Position numbers and translations under genes: made by a program. Shown in pieces: positions 54,088 through 62,204 of a DNA stretch of 64,000 nt. Positions within the stretch are counted from its first letter, which is position 1. Each line of letters starts with the position of its first letter. Below the pieces are notes generated by a model, which had not been told where the DNA came from, searched no databases, and saw only the letters and a program-made list of their open reading frames with translations. The stretch lies in NCBI GenBank assembly GCA_023667315.1, contig JAMPAI010000004.1, forward strand, positions 62,001 through 126,000, in the 5' to 3' direction. The DNA comes from Ruminococcus flavefaciens (GTDB taxonomy: Bacteria; Bacteroidota; Bacteroidia; Bacteroidales; P3).

Positions 54088-55449
54088 TTATTTCTCTTTC
54101 TTGGGATGGTTGGCGGTATTGAAGATAACCGGCTTGTAGGCGATCATCACATAGCCGTAGTGGGGCAGCCGGGAATTCCCGGAGGCGATGCCGCTCAGCG
54201 TCTCGAGCGTTTTGGTGCGCGAGTGCAGGGCGTAACCCACCGTAAGCTTCAGGTCGGGCAGTATGTCGTATTTGTAGATCAGCGACATTTCCAGATCCAG
54301 GTTGCGGGAATCGATGCCCGCTATATCGTTGGCCGCCCAGAAATAGCGGGCGTTCAAGGCAATGGAATGCCTTTTCTCGGGAAAATAGCCGAAGGTGAGG
54401 TAGGGCTGGTGGTAGCCTGATCCGAGCGTGATGTCCTGGCGGCCCGATCCGCTGAACAGGTCCATGATGCCTAAGAAAGAGTGTCCGCTGCCCATAAAGC
54501 GGTTGAATGCGTGGTCGGTGGCTTGTCCGGGAAGTTCGGCCGAGGCATCTTCGTTGCCCGAGATATAGTCGTAGGCCGCCTTGATCTCGACGGTGGGGTG
54601 CGGCTTGTACGAAACGATGGCCGTGGCCATGCCCGCCACGATGTTCCGTCCGAAAAGGTCTTTGCCGAATTGGCCGTAGGCATACACCAGCGCCGAGAGC
54701 TTGCGGTCGTGGCAAATGTCGAAATAGGTGCCCAGGGCCGTGCGCGCATAGATTTTGGTAGGGTCTTTCCTTACTTCCGGTATCGTCTGGGCACTGTCTG
54801 CAAAGGCGTGGTAGTGTCTTTCCTGAAAATCGGTTACCGAAAGCGCGCTCCAGCGGAAATCGTCGTTGAAGCGGTGCGATACATAGGCGATCAGCAGGTA
54901 TTTGTAGAAATCATCCAGGTGATAGGGATTGAGGAAACGGTTGCCGCTGTTGTTAGAGGCCGAGGCCCCCAAGTCCACCTTGGTACGCTCATCGAGCGAG
55001 CGGTAGCGCAGCATCAGGGCGTCGTTGGCGTTGCCGCACTCATCCCACAGCGAATAGGCGAAATAGCGTCTGTCTTCATAAACGATGGGCATTCGTCCCA
55101 CCTTTACGCTGAAACGTTGGGCGAATTCGGCGTAGAACCAGGCCTGGGCGATGCCGAAGCCGTAAGGCGTGTGCATGCCGCTGGTCTCGCCCCAGATGCG
55201 CCCGTCTTCCAGCTGTACGAAAAATCCCAGGTTCTTGTTCCGGTAGTCGAAACCGAGCCGGGTGCGTTGCCCCACCCAAAAAACGCCGTGCTGGGACTTG
55301 TCCAGCATGCCCATATACCCGTGGGAATACAGGCCGCGTTCGCGGATCTCGCCCGAAAGAATAAATTGCCCCTGCGCTTCAGCAACACAGGGGCAAATAA
55401 AGGAGCCTGCAAACAAGAACAGGCTTAGAAAGCAGAATAATCTACGCAT
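54088..55449 (-). CDS. Outer membrane beta-barrel porin, alginate-export-like family
   Basis: A 453-residue outer membrane protein with a signal peptide (residues 1-25). It consists of alternating amphipathic strands with many aromatic girdle residues, beginning ILSGEIRERGLYSHGYMGMLD and RTRLGFDYRNKNLGFFVQLEDGR. KVGRMPIVYEDRRYF is typical of the alginate-export/OprD-like barrels in Bacteroidetes. The transported substrate is unknown; there is no SusC/D or alginate cluster here. It is the first gene of a short unit with the radical SAM gene. Confidence 0.75.
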   Translation of the reverse strand: MRRLFCFLSLFLFAGSFICPCVAEAQGQFILSGEIRERGLYSHGYMGMLDKSQHGVFWVGQRTRLGFDYRNKNLGFFVQLEDGRIWGETSGMHTPYGFGIAQAWFYAEFAQRFSVKVGRMPIVYEDRRYFAYSLWDECGNANDALMLRYRSLDERTKVDLGASASNNSGNRFLNPYHLDDFYKYLLIAYVSHRFNDDFRWSALSVTDFQERHYHAFADSAQTIPEVRKDPTKIYARTALGTYFDICHDRKLSALVYAYGQFGKDLFGRNIVAGMATAIVSYKPHPTVEIKAAYDYISGNEDASAELPGQATDHAFNRFMGSGHSFLGIMDLFSGSGRQDITLGSGYHQPYLTFGYFPEKRHSIALNARYFWAANDIAGIDSRNLDLEMSLIYKYDILPDLKLTVGYALHSRTKTLETLSGIASGNSRLPHYGYVMIAYKPVIFNTANHPKKEK

Positions 55450-55464
55450 GCTTCGTGAAAGGGA

Positions 55465-56340
55465 CTATTTGTCGATTTCAACCATTTCAACTTCGAACAC
55501 CAGGGTCGAGTAGGCGGGGATGTCTTCGCTTACCTTGCGCTCCCCGTAGCCTAATTCGAACGGAATGATAAGGGTCGCCTTGCTGCCCTTGGGCATCATG
55601 GTCAGGGCTTCGTCAAAGCCGCGGATCATCTGACCCACGCCCGCCGATACCGCCATCGGTTCGTAGGGACGCTGGGGCATGTACATGTCGTTTTCCTTGG
55701 CCACGGATTCGATGTTGGTGTCGAACAGCTTGCCGTCCAGACGCTTGCCGATGTAGTTTACCTTTACGGTCTGACCCTGTTGCGCGGGTTTTCCGGTGCC
55801 TTTCTTGGTCATGATGAAGTACAGGCCGCTTTCGGTGGGCTCAACATTCAGCTTGTTGTCGGCCAGGTATTTGGCAATGGCTTCCTTTTCGATTTCCTTG
55901 GCTTCGGCGGCCTTCACCAGGTTTTCCTGCTGCAGTTCTTCTTCGGTGTAGAACTTGTCCACCTTGATCGAGTAGATCACGTACTTGCCGAACATGTCGG
56001 GCACGCCGCCCATGTATTTGGCCATCGAGTCGGAGGGAATGTAGAATACGGCGCTGTCGCCTTCGTGCATAATCAGCAGGCCTTCGTTAAGGTCACCGGG
56101 AAATACCGATTCCATGATCTGCATGATCATGTCGGACTCTTCGAGGGCGAAGATCACGGAGTCTTGCGAGGAAAGGGCCATCTTGCCCTTTACGATATCG
56201 CCCATCTGGGCGGCCCGGCCGTTGCCTTTTACCAAGAGGTCGTATTCCAGCCCGTTGGCGGTTTTCCTGTGCGAACCGCAGGCGGAAAACGCCAATACGG
56301 AGAGCAGCAGGCCCATAGTCAAGAGAATGTTCTTTTTCAT
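55465..56340 (-). CDS. FKBP-type peptidyl-prolyl isomerase lipoprotein
   Basis: A 291-residue lipoprotein (lipobox FSAC, Cys21). It has two FKBP-related parts. The N-terminal half is degenerate. The C-terminal half is a full FKBP domain: GQTVKVNYIGKRLDGKLFDTN, MPKGSKATLIIPFELGYG and LVFEVEMVEI. A charged helical linker (residues 135-165) separates them, as in Mip/FkpA proteins. It assists folding of exported proteins at the periplasmic face. A GACCTTTG -7-like element lies about 50 bases upstream. Confidence 0.9.
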   Translation of the reverse strand: MKKNILLTMGLLLSVLAFSACGSHRKTANGLEYDLLVKGNGRAAQMGDIVKGKMALSSQDSVIFALEESDMIMQIMESVFPGDLNEGLLIMHEGDSAVFYIPSDSMAKYMGGVPDMFGKYVIYSIKVDKFYTEEELQQENLVKAAEAKEIEKEAIAKYLADNKLNVEPTESGLYFIMTKKGTGKPAQQGQTVKVNYIGKRLDGKLFDTNIESVAKENDMYMPQRPYEPMAVSAGVGQMIRGFDEALTMMPKGSKATLIIPFELGYGERKVSEDIPAYSTLVFEVEMVEIDK

Positions 56341-56409
56341 TGTATTGAGGTTAAAATTTTATCAAGCCTTCGTTTGAGGCGAACAAGCCGCAAAGGTCGG
56401 CAAATTTAT

Positions 56410-57006
56410 TCAATTCTCCGCCATTTGTTCGGGGCGGACCAAAACTTCTTCCACACAAAGTTCGTAAAGCAGGCTCGCCATGGGCGGAATCTCCGCCCCG
56501 TTGCCCGAAAAGCCGAAGCCCAGCCGGGAGGGCAGGATCAGCCTGGCCCGGTCGCCCTTCCGCATCATCAGCACCGCTTCGGTAAGCCCCGGTTCCGTTT
56601 CCGATTTGCCCACGATAAAGGTTTTAAGCCCGTTCTTTCCGGAGGAGGCGATCTCCTCGCCGTTGAGCAGGCGCAGGCTGTAGCTAAGCCTTACCGCGTC
56701 GCCGCGTTCCACCCTGGGCGCGTTGGGATTGGACCCCGCCTCTATGTTATAGTACAGTCCGCTGCCGCTGCGCTGCATCTGCCAGCCGCTGCGCTGCAAG
56801 AACGCCTCGATGCCCTCCAGTTCCTGGTGCACGGCAATTTCCTGGGCCGAGAGCATCTCCTCCTTGGCCTTGGCCGCCGTGTTTTCGGGCGTTACGGCCA
56901 CCACCGTGCGCTTGCAGGCGCAAGACAGTGCCGCCAGCACCGCCAGGCAAAGGATCAGCACCCGGGAGCGGGCGTCGGCGTAACGTAAGTCGGGGCAGCG
57001 GCTCAT
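56410..57006 (-). CDS. FKBP-type peptidyl-prolyl isomerase, second copy
   Basis: A 198-residue protein with an FKBP domain in its C-terminal 100 residues (ERGDAVRLSYSLRLLNGEEI, MMRKGDRARLILPSRLGFGF and MASLLYELCVEEV). An uncleaved or lipoprotein-type hydrophobic N-terminus has Cys residues around position 30 (ALSCAC). Some isomerase active-site residues are changed, so catalytic activity is uncertain. It starts at the base following the DHH gene stop (TAAATG), so it is co-translated with it. It is on the same strand as the first FKBP gene, 69 bases upstream of that gene's start. Confidence 0.8.
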   Translation of the reverse strand: MSRCPDLRYADARSRVLILCLAVLAALSCACKRTVVAVTPENTAAKAKEEMLSAQEIAVHQELEGIEAFLQRSGWQMQRSGSGLYYNIEAGSNPNAPRVERGDAVRLSYSLRLLNGEEIASSGKNGLKTFIVGKSETEPGLTEAVLMMRKGDRARLILPSRLGFGFSGNGAEIPPMASLLYELCVEEVLVRPEQMAEN

Positions 57007-58125
57007 TTATTTCCGTCGTATCGATTTTTCGTAGAATTCGGGCAGCAGGCGTTCGAACTTGGCCACCGTTTCCTCGATCGTGTCGTGCGAGGCGGCGCCG
57101 GCCGCGTTCTTGTGTCCGCCCCCGTTAAAGTGTTCCTTGGCGAACTTGTTCACGTCAATGTCGCCCTGCGAGCGGAACGAGATGCGGATACGGTCTTCCT
57201 TTTGGGTGAAGAAGGCCGCGAAGCGTATGCCGGCAATGCTCAGCCCGTAGTTCACGATGCCTTCCGTATCGCCGGGACGGAAGTTGTAGCGGAGCATGTC
57301 CGCCCGGTTCAGGTACATGTAGGCCGTTTCGTATTCGGGCTTCACCACCAGGCGCTCGCCCAGGCAGCAACCCAACAGCCGCAGGCGGCTTTCCGAAAAG
57401 TTGTCGAAGATGTTCTGGTGCACCTTTACGGTGTCCAGACCTTTGGAAATCAGGTCGGCGATGGCCGAAAACAGTTCCCCGTGCGAGCAGGAGTAGCTGA
57501 ACGAACCCGTGTCGGTGCTGATGCCCGCGTACAGGCAAGCACCCACCTGCGCGTCAATGAAGTTCGGGTCCAGTTCGTGGTAGATGACCCGGTACAGCAC
57601 CTCGCAGGTGGAGGAAATCTGGGTGTTGGAGAACCCCAAGTGAAAACTTTCCGTATCGGGTTCCAAATGATGGTCTATCATGATGCGGGGCGCCTGCACT
57701 TTCTCCAGGAGCGGAGACATGGCCTCGGCGCGGCTCAGGCGGTTGAAGTCGAGCACGAACAGTAGGTCGCATTGAGCCAGTATCGCGGCTATCCTGTCGG
57801 GATGTTCCTGGTAGTTGAGCGCGATTTTTTCGGAATCCATCCAGGCCAGGTTTTGGGCGTAGCGGCTGGGAAACATCACGTGGCTGTCTTTGCCCATATT
57901 CTTGAAGTACAGGTGCAGCCCCATCGAGGAACCCACCGCGTCGCCGTCGGGGTTGTTGTGGCTTATGATGACGATGTTACGGGCCTTTTCGAGATAGCTT
58001 TTGAGCGGATGGATTTCCTGACCGCTCTTGGCCAGAATACGGTAGGGCGCAGCCTGGTCTTTTTGCGCGGGCAACACCGTGTAAGGCATGGCGGCCTGTT
58101 CCTTGAGAAAAATGTTCTGTTCCAT
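57007..58125 (-). CDS. nrnA: DHH/DHHA1 phosphoesterase, NrnA-like oligoribonuclease/pAp phosphatase
   Basis: A 372-residue DHH-family enzyme. The metal-binding motifs are SHNNPDGDAVGSSMG (H56, D60, D62), LDFNR, IDHH and DTGS. The C-terminal DHHA1 domain ends with GGGHKNAAGA. NrnA-type enzymes degrade short oligoribonucleotides and hydrolyse 3'-phosphoadenosine-5'-phosphate. A 40-residue extra N-terminus is unusual; Met13 is a possible alternative start. A TATTTTCG -7 element (complement of 58146-58153) precedes it. Confidence 0.85.
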   Translation of the reverse strand: MEQNIFLKEQAAMPYTVLPAQKDQAAPYRILAKSGQEIHPLKSYLEKARNIVIISHNNPDGDAVGSSMGLHLYFKNMGKDSHVMFPSRYAQNLAWMDSEKIALNYQEHPDRIAAILAQCDLLFVLDFNRLSRAEAMSPLLEKVQAPRIMIDHHLEPDTESFHLGFSNTQISSTCEVLYRVIYHELDPNFIDAQVGACLYAGISTDTGSFSYSCSHGELFSAIADLISKGLDTVKVHQNIFDNFSESRLRLLGCCLGERLVVKPEYETAYMYLNRADMLRYNFRPGDTEGIVNYGLSIAGIRFAAFFTQKEDRIRISFRSQGDIDVNKFAKEHFNGGGHKNAAGAASHDTIEETVAKFERLLPEFYEKSIRRK

Positions 58126-58145
58126 TGTATGCAGCTTTGCCGGGC

Positions 58146-58153
58146 CGAAAATA
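58146..58153 (-). promoter_or_regulatory. -7 element of the DHH phosphoesterase gene
   Basis: The minus strand reads TATTTTCG, the TAnnTTCG variant seen also at 28006, 30998, 43284 and 62174. It lies 20 bases before the ATG in a 28-base gap between genes. Confidence 0.45.
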
Positions 58154-59146
58154 CTAAAAAAGCGTGTCTTTGTCGGAAAAAGGCGGATTGTCGAGCGGAA
58201 AATTGTTTGAAGACTGTCCCAGGCACTCGTGCAGCCTGCGTACGGCTTCTTTGCGCAAGGGGTTGGTTTCCCGTGCCGAAACGATGTAGTTGAGCAGTTT
58301 TACAAAGTCCTGCAAGGCCTGAATGGTGTTGCAGATCTGAATCTGCCGCTGCTGGCTGAACACGGGTTCCACCGCCGTGCGGTTTATCAGCGAGCCCTGG
58401 TGGGTGATGTCGATGCAGAAGCGGATGTCGTCTTTGCTTATCGATTCGGGGTCGGAGGTGCAGGCCAGCAGGTTCACCACCGGCAGGTTCAGCAGGAATA
58501 CCGGCAGTCCGTTCCGTTCGGCCAGATACTGGTAGGCCAGAGCCAGGCTGCGGTCGTTGCCCTGGCGCAGGTTCAGCAGGTTGGGCAGGAAGAAATCGGC
58601 GAAGTTGTAGTCCGACACGATCTTGGTTCCCAGCCGGAACCCGCACTGGTTAAAGAAAAAGTTGTTGAACAGCGCCAGTTTCCGCGACAGGCTCACGTCC
58701 GCACCAAGCAGCAGCCAGCAGTCGCCGTGCAGGCGGTTGAATTCGTTGCACACCCTTTCCCAGGGCAAGTCGGAATAGAAAGCCGAAGAAAGCAGGTAGA
58801 AGCCCCGCAGAAGGTTGGGGGAGGCCTCGTCCTTCCAGGCCGAGAGTTTCCTGCAGGCTGTCTCCACCTGCAATTCGGCCGTCAGCGCCTGGATGCGGTT
58901 CTGCCAAAGCGAACGTTTTGATTCAGCCAAACGAGCAGAGCCGAGCTCGCTCGAGCTATGCCGTGGCGTAAAAACGTGCCTTGAAAAGGAACCTTTGTCT
59001 TGCATCCGTGCCTTTTCCAAATAGGGCAAGGCCTCCTCGCCAATCGAAAAGAGGGCTTCCTTAAGCGTTTGGTAGATTTCTTCGTCGGTTTCGTCCAACA
59101 TGCCTACCAAGGCTTCTATTTCGGCTTGTCCGGGAACGCGGTTCAT
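58154..59146 (-). CDS. SirB1/transglutaminase-like family protein
   Basis: A 330-residue protein. The core from about residue 120 has the SirB1 (transglutaminase-like) pattern: FNRLHGDCWLLLGADVSLSRKLALFNNFFFN, then DYNFADFFLPNLLNLRQGNDRSLALAYQYLAERNGLPVF. The function of SirB1 proteins is not settled. The ATG at 59144-59146 overlaps the stop of the nucleoside phosphorylase gene (ATGA). Residues around 60-80 (TPRHSSSELGSARLAES) are encoded by a palindromic segment that looks like an in-frame repeat insertion. Confidence 0.7.
   Translation of the reverse strand: MNRVPGQAEIEALVGMLDETDEEIYQTLKEALFSIGEEALPYLEKARMQDKGSFSRHVFTPRHSSSELGSARLAESKRSLWQNRIQALTAELQVETACRKLSAWKDEASPNLLRGFYLLSSAFYSDLPWERVCNEFNRLHGDCWLLLGADVSLSRKLALFNNFFFNQCGFRLGTKIVSDYNFADFFLPNLLNLRQGNDRSLALAYQYLAERNGLPVFLLNLPVVNLLACTSDPESISKDDIRFCIDITHQGSLINRTAVEPVFSQQRQIQICNTIQALQDFVKLLNYIVSARETNPLRKEAVRRLHECLGQSSNNFPLDNPPFSDKDTLF
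58913..58976. repeat. GC-rich palindromic segment inside the SirB1-like gene
   Basis: CGTTTT near 58913 and AAAACG near 58971 flank a core with the nested palindromes GAGCTC and CTCGAGC. The repeat is translated in-frame as part of the SirB1-like protein. It has the look of a dispersed REP-like repeat inserted in a coding sequence; no second copy is present in the window. Confidence 0.4.
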
Positions 59147-60018
59147 CAGGCGGTGAGGCGGTTTACTACCGTTTCGATCAGTTTTTCCATGTGCGGGTGA
59201 TAGTCTTCGCTGAACTTCTTGGTGCAGCGGTTGGCGATCAGCAGGCATACGGTAAGGCAGCGGTGTCCCAGCGCGCGGCCCAGGCCGTAGAGCGCCGAGG
59301 TCTCCATTTCCATGTTCGACACCTTGATGCCCTTGAAGTCGAAGCTCTGCAGCAGGTCGTTCTGTTGCGGATAGGAGAGGGGAAGCCTTACCACGCGGCC
59401 CTGCGGGGCGAAGAATCCGGGCGCGGTGGCGGTAATGCCCTTCTGCATGTCGAAGGCCACTTTGTTGAGCAAGGTGGCCGATGCACGCACCACATACGGA
59501 CGGGCGAAGCCCATCGGCAGCTTGAGGTGGGCGTCTAGGGCGCGCTCCATATCGTGTTCGAACATCTGGTCGGGCACCGAATAGTAGTTCAGCAGGCCGT
59601 CCAGCCCCAGGCCGTATTCGCCGGCGCAGAACGTGTTCACCTCAAAGTCGGCCTGAAAGCTGCCGCTGGTGCCGATGCGCACCAGGTTCAGGCTCTGGTG
59701 TTCCTCCTTGGGCGTGCGGGTCTTCAGGTCCACGTTCACCAAGGCGTCCAGTTCGTTGAGCACGATGTCGATGTTGTCGGTGCCCATACCGGTGGAAATC
59801 ACGCTGATGCGCTTTCCTTTCTTCATGCCCGTGTGGGTGATGAGCTCGCGGTTCTGCACCTTGTGCTCGATGCTGTCGAAGAATTTCGACACCGTGGGCA
59901 CGCGGCCGGGGTCGCCCACCAGGATTACGTTCGGCGCCAGCTGTTCGGGCTGGAGCGCGAGGTGATAAACGCTGCCGTCGTTGTTCAACGGCATTTCGGA
60001 TGCGGGAATGGTTTTCAT
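59146..60018 (-). CDS. Nucleoside phosphorylase (uridine phosphorylase-like)
   Basis: A 290-residue enzyme of the PNP/UDP family, which splits nucleosides with phosphate for salvage. Motifs seen: VILVGDPGRVPTVSKFF with the phosphate-binding Gly-Asp-Pro-Gly-Arg, STGMGTDNIDIVLNEL, VRIGTSGSFQ, and NMEMETSALYGLGRALGHR with the metal or nucleoside-binding Glu-Met-Glu. The ATG at 60016-60018 (MKTIPASEM) is preferred over one 14 codons upstream that would overlap the GH3 gene. Uridine phosphorylase is the closest match; other nucleosides are possible. Confidence 0.88.
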   Translation of the reverse strand: MKTIPASEMPLNNDGSVYHLALQPEQLAPNVILVGDPGRVPTVSKFFDSIEHKVQNRELITHTGMKKGKRISVISTGMGTDNIDIVLNELDALVNVDLKTRTPKEEHQSLNLVRIGTSGSFQADFEVNTFCAGEYGLGLDGLLNYYSVPDQMFEHDMERALDAHLKLPMGFARPYVVRASATLLNKVAFDMQKGITATAPGFFAPQGRVVRLPLSYPQQNDLLQSFDFKGIKVSNMEMETSALYGLGRALGHRCLTVCLLIANRCTKKFSEDYHPHMEKLIETVVNRLTA

Positions 60019-60037
60019 AGTGTTTAGTTTTATTAGG

Positions 60038-61633
60038 TTATTTATTGAGTGATTCCACATAGTTGAGCCAATCCTGGGCCTTCTCGCCTTTGAGCACGCG
60101 GGGAAACTTGTTCTGCGCCCCTTCCTTGCCCTGTTGGCGCATGTAGTCGTAGAACACCTGCAAGGGAAGCACCTCCACGTCTATGGTGCGGATGGCTTCC
60201 AGGCGTTCCACCCGGTAGTCGTCGTTGAGTACCTTAAGGTATTCGTCAATCTTGCGGGCGGCTTCGTCCTTGTCTAAGGGCTGGTCGCAGCCCAGGAACC
60301 AGCGGTGCCCGAACATGCCGTTGCTCTTGACGCCCACCACGGTATATTCCAGAATGCCCACGTTCTTTTCCTCGCCCAGCATCTTTACGGCACGGTTCAT
60401 GTTATCGACCGAGAGGTGCTCCCCGCAAAGGCTCAGGAACGATTTGGTGCGGCCCGTGATTACGATCTCATTGTGCGCCTTGCTGGTAAAGCGCACCGTG
60501 TCGCCGATCATGTAGCGCCACGCGCCCGAGCAGGTGGAAATCAGCACGGCGTATTCCCGACCTTCCTCCACTTGGTCTATATATAAGGTCTGCGGATGTT
60601 CCACCACCTGTCCGTCCTCATCGAAATTGCGGTCGTCGAACGGAATGAACTCGAAGAACAGCCCGTTGTCGAGTACCAGCTGCATGGCGTTTACGCCGGG
60701 GCGGTTCTGAAACGCCAGAAAGCCCTCGGACGCCAGGTAGGTTTCGAGATACACCAGCGGATGCGCCAGCAGTTTCTCGAAACTGCCCTTATACGGTTCG
60801 AACGATACCCCGCCGTGCACGTAGATCTCCAGGTTCGGCCAGATGTCGTGGATGGTCTTGAGGTTATAGCGCTCTATGATTTTCTGGAACAGGATCTGGA
60901 ACCAGGCCGGCACGCCTACCACGGCGGCAATGTCCCATTCGGGCGCCTTGCGCACGATTTCCTCTATCTTGGTGGGCCAGTCGCGTTCCCGCGAGATGCG
61001 TTTGCCCGGCTTGTAGAAATGCTCGAACCAAAAGGGCAGGTTTCCCGTGGTGATGCCCGAAAGGTCGCCCGCGTAATAGGTGCCGTTGTATTGCAGGTGG
61101 GTGCTGCCGCCCAGCATCAGCGCGCTTTTCTGGAACAGTTCGTTGGGAAAGTCGTATTGGGCCAGGGCGAACAGCTGGCGGATGCTGGTTTTCTTGATGG
61201 CCTTCACCATGTCGCCCGTAACGGGAATATACTTGCTGCTGGCGCCCGACGTGCCCGAACTGAGCGCGAAGTGCGTGTTCTTGCCCGGCCACGAAACGAA
61301 GGTCTCCCCGTTGAGGCTGCGGTACCACCAGTCGCGGAACATCCTGTCGTAATCATATACGGGAACCCGTTTCGAAAATTCCTGCCGCATGTCGGCGCTG
61401 CCCAGAATTTCTTTAAAGCCGAACTCCCTTCCGAACGAGGTGTCGGCGGCTTTCGACAGCAGTTTCTTCAACACGCGGTTCTGCGCCTTTACAGGGTCTT
61501 TTACGCTAAAGAAACCAACCAGAGGCACTTTGTTGGCTCTGAATTCCAAGGCCGCTTTCAAGATGGAACCGAACACCGGTATTCTCCTGCGGGTCTTTTT
61601 GGCCGTCTTCGAGGTAGGTTTTGTTTCGGGCAT
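60038..61633 (-). CDS. GH3-family acyl-adenylate-forming protein
   Basis: A 531-residue protein of the GH3 auxin-responsive family, which in plants conjugates amino acids to acyl groups via an adenylate. Visible family segments: FALSSGTSGASSKYIPVT with the ATP-binding P-loop-like Ser/Thr/Gly run, EFIPFDDRNFDEDG, YMIGDTVRFTSKAHNEIVITGRTKSFLSLCGEHLSVDNMN and a C-terminal catalytic lobe. Bacterial GH3 proteins have unknown substrates. It starts a unit with the nucleoside phosphorylase and SirB1-like genes. A perfect -7 element TACCTTTG (complement of 61656-61663) lies 22 bases before the ATG. Confidence 0.9.
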   Translation of the reverse strand: MPETKPTSKTAKKTRRRIPVFGSILKAALEFRANKVPLVGFFSVKDPVKAQNRVLKKLLSKAADTSFGREFGFKEILGSADMRQEFSKRVPVYDYDRMFRDWWYRSLNGETFVSWPGKNTHFALSSGTSGASSKYIPVTGDMVKAIKKTSIRQLFALAQYDFPNELFQKSALMLGGSTHLQYNGTYYAGDLSGITTGNLPFWFEHFYKPGKRISRERDWPTKIEEIVRKAPEWDIAAVVGVPAWFQILFQKIIERYNLKTIHDIWPNLEIYVHGGVSFEPYKGSFEKLLAHPLVYLETYLASEGFLAFQNRPGVNAMQLVLDNGLFFEFIPFDDRNFDEDGQVVEHPQTLYIDQVEEGREYAVLISTCSGAWRYMIGDTVRFTSKAHNEIVITGRTKSFLSLCGEHLSVDNMNRAVKMLGEEKNVGILEYTVVGVKSNGMFGHRWFLGCDQPLDKDEAARKIDEYLKVLNDDYRVERLEAIRTIDVEVLPLQVFYDYMRQQGKEGAQNKFPRVLKGEKAQDWLNYVESLNK

Positions 61634-61655
61634 ACCTTATCATTGATTTAAATAC

Positions 61656-61663
61656 CAAAGGTA
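61656..61663 (-). promoter_or_regulatory. -7 element of the GH3 gene
   Basis: The minus strand reads TACCTTTG, an exact TAnnTTTG, 22 bases before the GH3 ATG at 61633. No -33 box is clear. Confidence 0.5.
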
Positions 61664-61763
61664 CGTAAAAAAAACGTTTTTTTGGGGCGGGCTGCTTCGT
61701 TGCAGCCCTCGGCTTGTTCGGTCACATACCTCAGTACGCTCCCTCACCGCCTTCGGGCTGCGC

Positions 61764-61962
61764 CTCGCATCCCACCACCCAAAACGTTTTTTTTGCCCCC
61801 GCACGGCGGGCTGCTTCGTTGAAAGCCGCTGGAGTACTTGGTCACGTACTGAAGAATAAGAACGAAAATAGTCCCTGAATTGACTCTGCCAAGGTGACCC
61901 CCGCCGCTCGTAGGAACCCCTGGAACCAGAATAAAAAAACGTTTTGGGTGGTGAGATGCGAG
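61764..61962. repeat. 29-bp inverted repeat (28 of 29 matching)
   Basis: 61764-61792 is the reverse complement of 61934-61962 with a single mismatch; both arms contain the ACGTTTTGGGTGGTG block. The arms enclose about 140 bases. A 16-bp direct repeat (GCGGGCTGCTTCGTTG at 61687-61702 and 61806-61821) overlaps the left arm region. Confidence 0.7.
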
Positions 61963-62028
61963 CCGAAAGGCTTTGGGGCGCGCAGGAGCGTACTAACGTA
62001 CGTGACTAAGCGAACCAAAGCCTTTCGG
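61963..62028. repeat. 14-bp perfect inverted repeat
   Basis: CCGAAAGGCTTTGG at 61963-61976 and its exact complement at 62015-62028 enclose a GTAC-rich segment related to the one at 61721-61742. The structure repeats the theme of the neighbouring inverted repeat and suggests a decayed family of intergenic repeats. Confidence 0.65.
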
Positions 62029-62060
62029 CGAAGCAGATCGCCGCCCAAAACGTTTTTTCG

Positions 62061-62133
62061 TGGAGCATATGGGACTCGAACCCACTACCTTTTGATTGCG
62101 AACCAAACGCTCTACCAGATGAGCTAATGCCCC
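62061..62133 (-). tRNA. tRNA-Ala (anticodon CGC)
   Basis: 73 bases on the minus strand fold as a full cloverleaf: acceptor GGGGCAT/ATGCTCC with the G3-U70 pair that defines alanine tRNA, D stem GCTC/GAGC, anticodon stem TTTGG/TCAAA with loop TTCGCAA, and T stem GTGGG/CCCAT. The anticodon CGC reads GCG. The 3' CCA is not encoded. Confidence 0.93.
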
Positions 62134-62144
62134 CTAAATCGGTG

Positions 62145-62152
62145 CAAAGATA
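62145..62152 (-). promoter_or_regulatory. -7 element of tRNA-Ala
   Basis: The minus strand reads TATCTTTG, an exact TAnnTTTG, 11 bases before the tRNA 5' end, so transcription would begin almost at the mature end. Confidence 0.55.
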
Positions 62153-62173
62153 GAAAAATTTTTTCCCATTTCG

Positions 62174-62181
62174 TATCTTCG
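62174..62181 (+). promoter_or_regulatory. -7 element of the UbiA-type gene
   Basis: TATCTTCG, identical to the box before the AraC-type gene, lies 23 bases before the ATG at 62205. It is divergent from the tRNA-Ala promoter in the same 70-base gap. Confidence 0.45.
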
Positions 62182-62204
62182 CGTACTTTTTCAAAAAACA
62201 GACC

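Larger units (their letters stand above)
61634..62060. other. Gene-free region with degenerate repeats before tRNA-Ala
   Basis: About 427 bases with no convincing gene. It holds the GH3 -7 element and a cluster of inverted and direct repeats (annotated separately). AAAACGTTTT-type cores recur four times. The short open frames here have no recognisable content. Confidence 0.7.
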
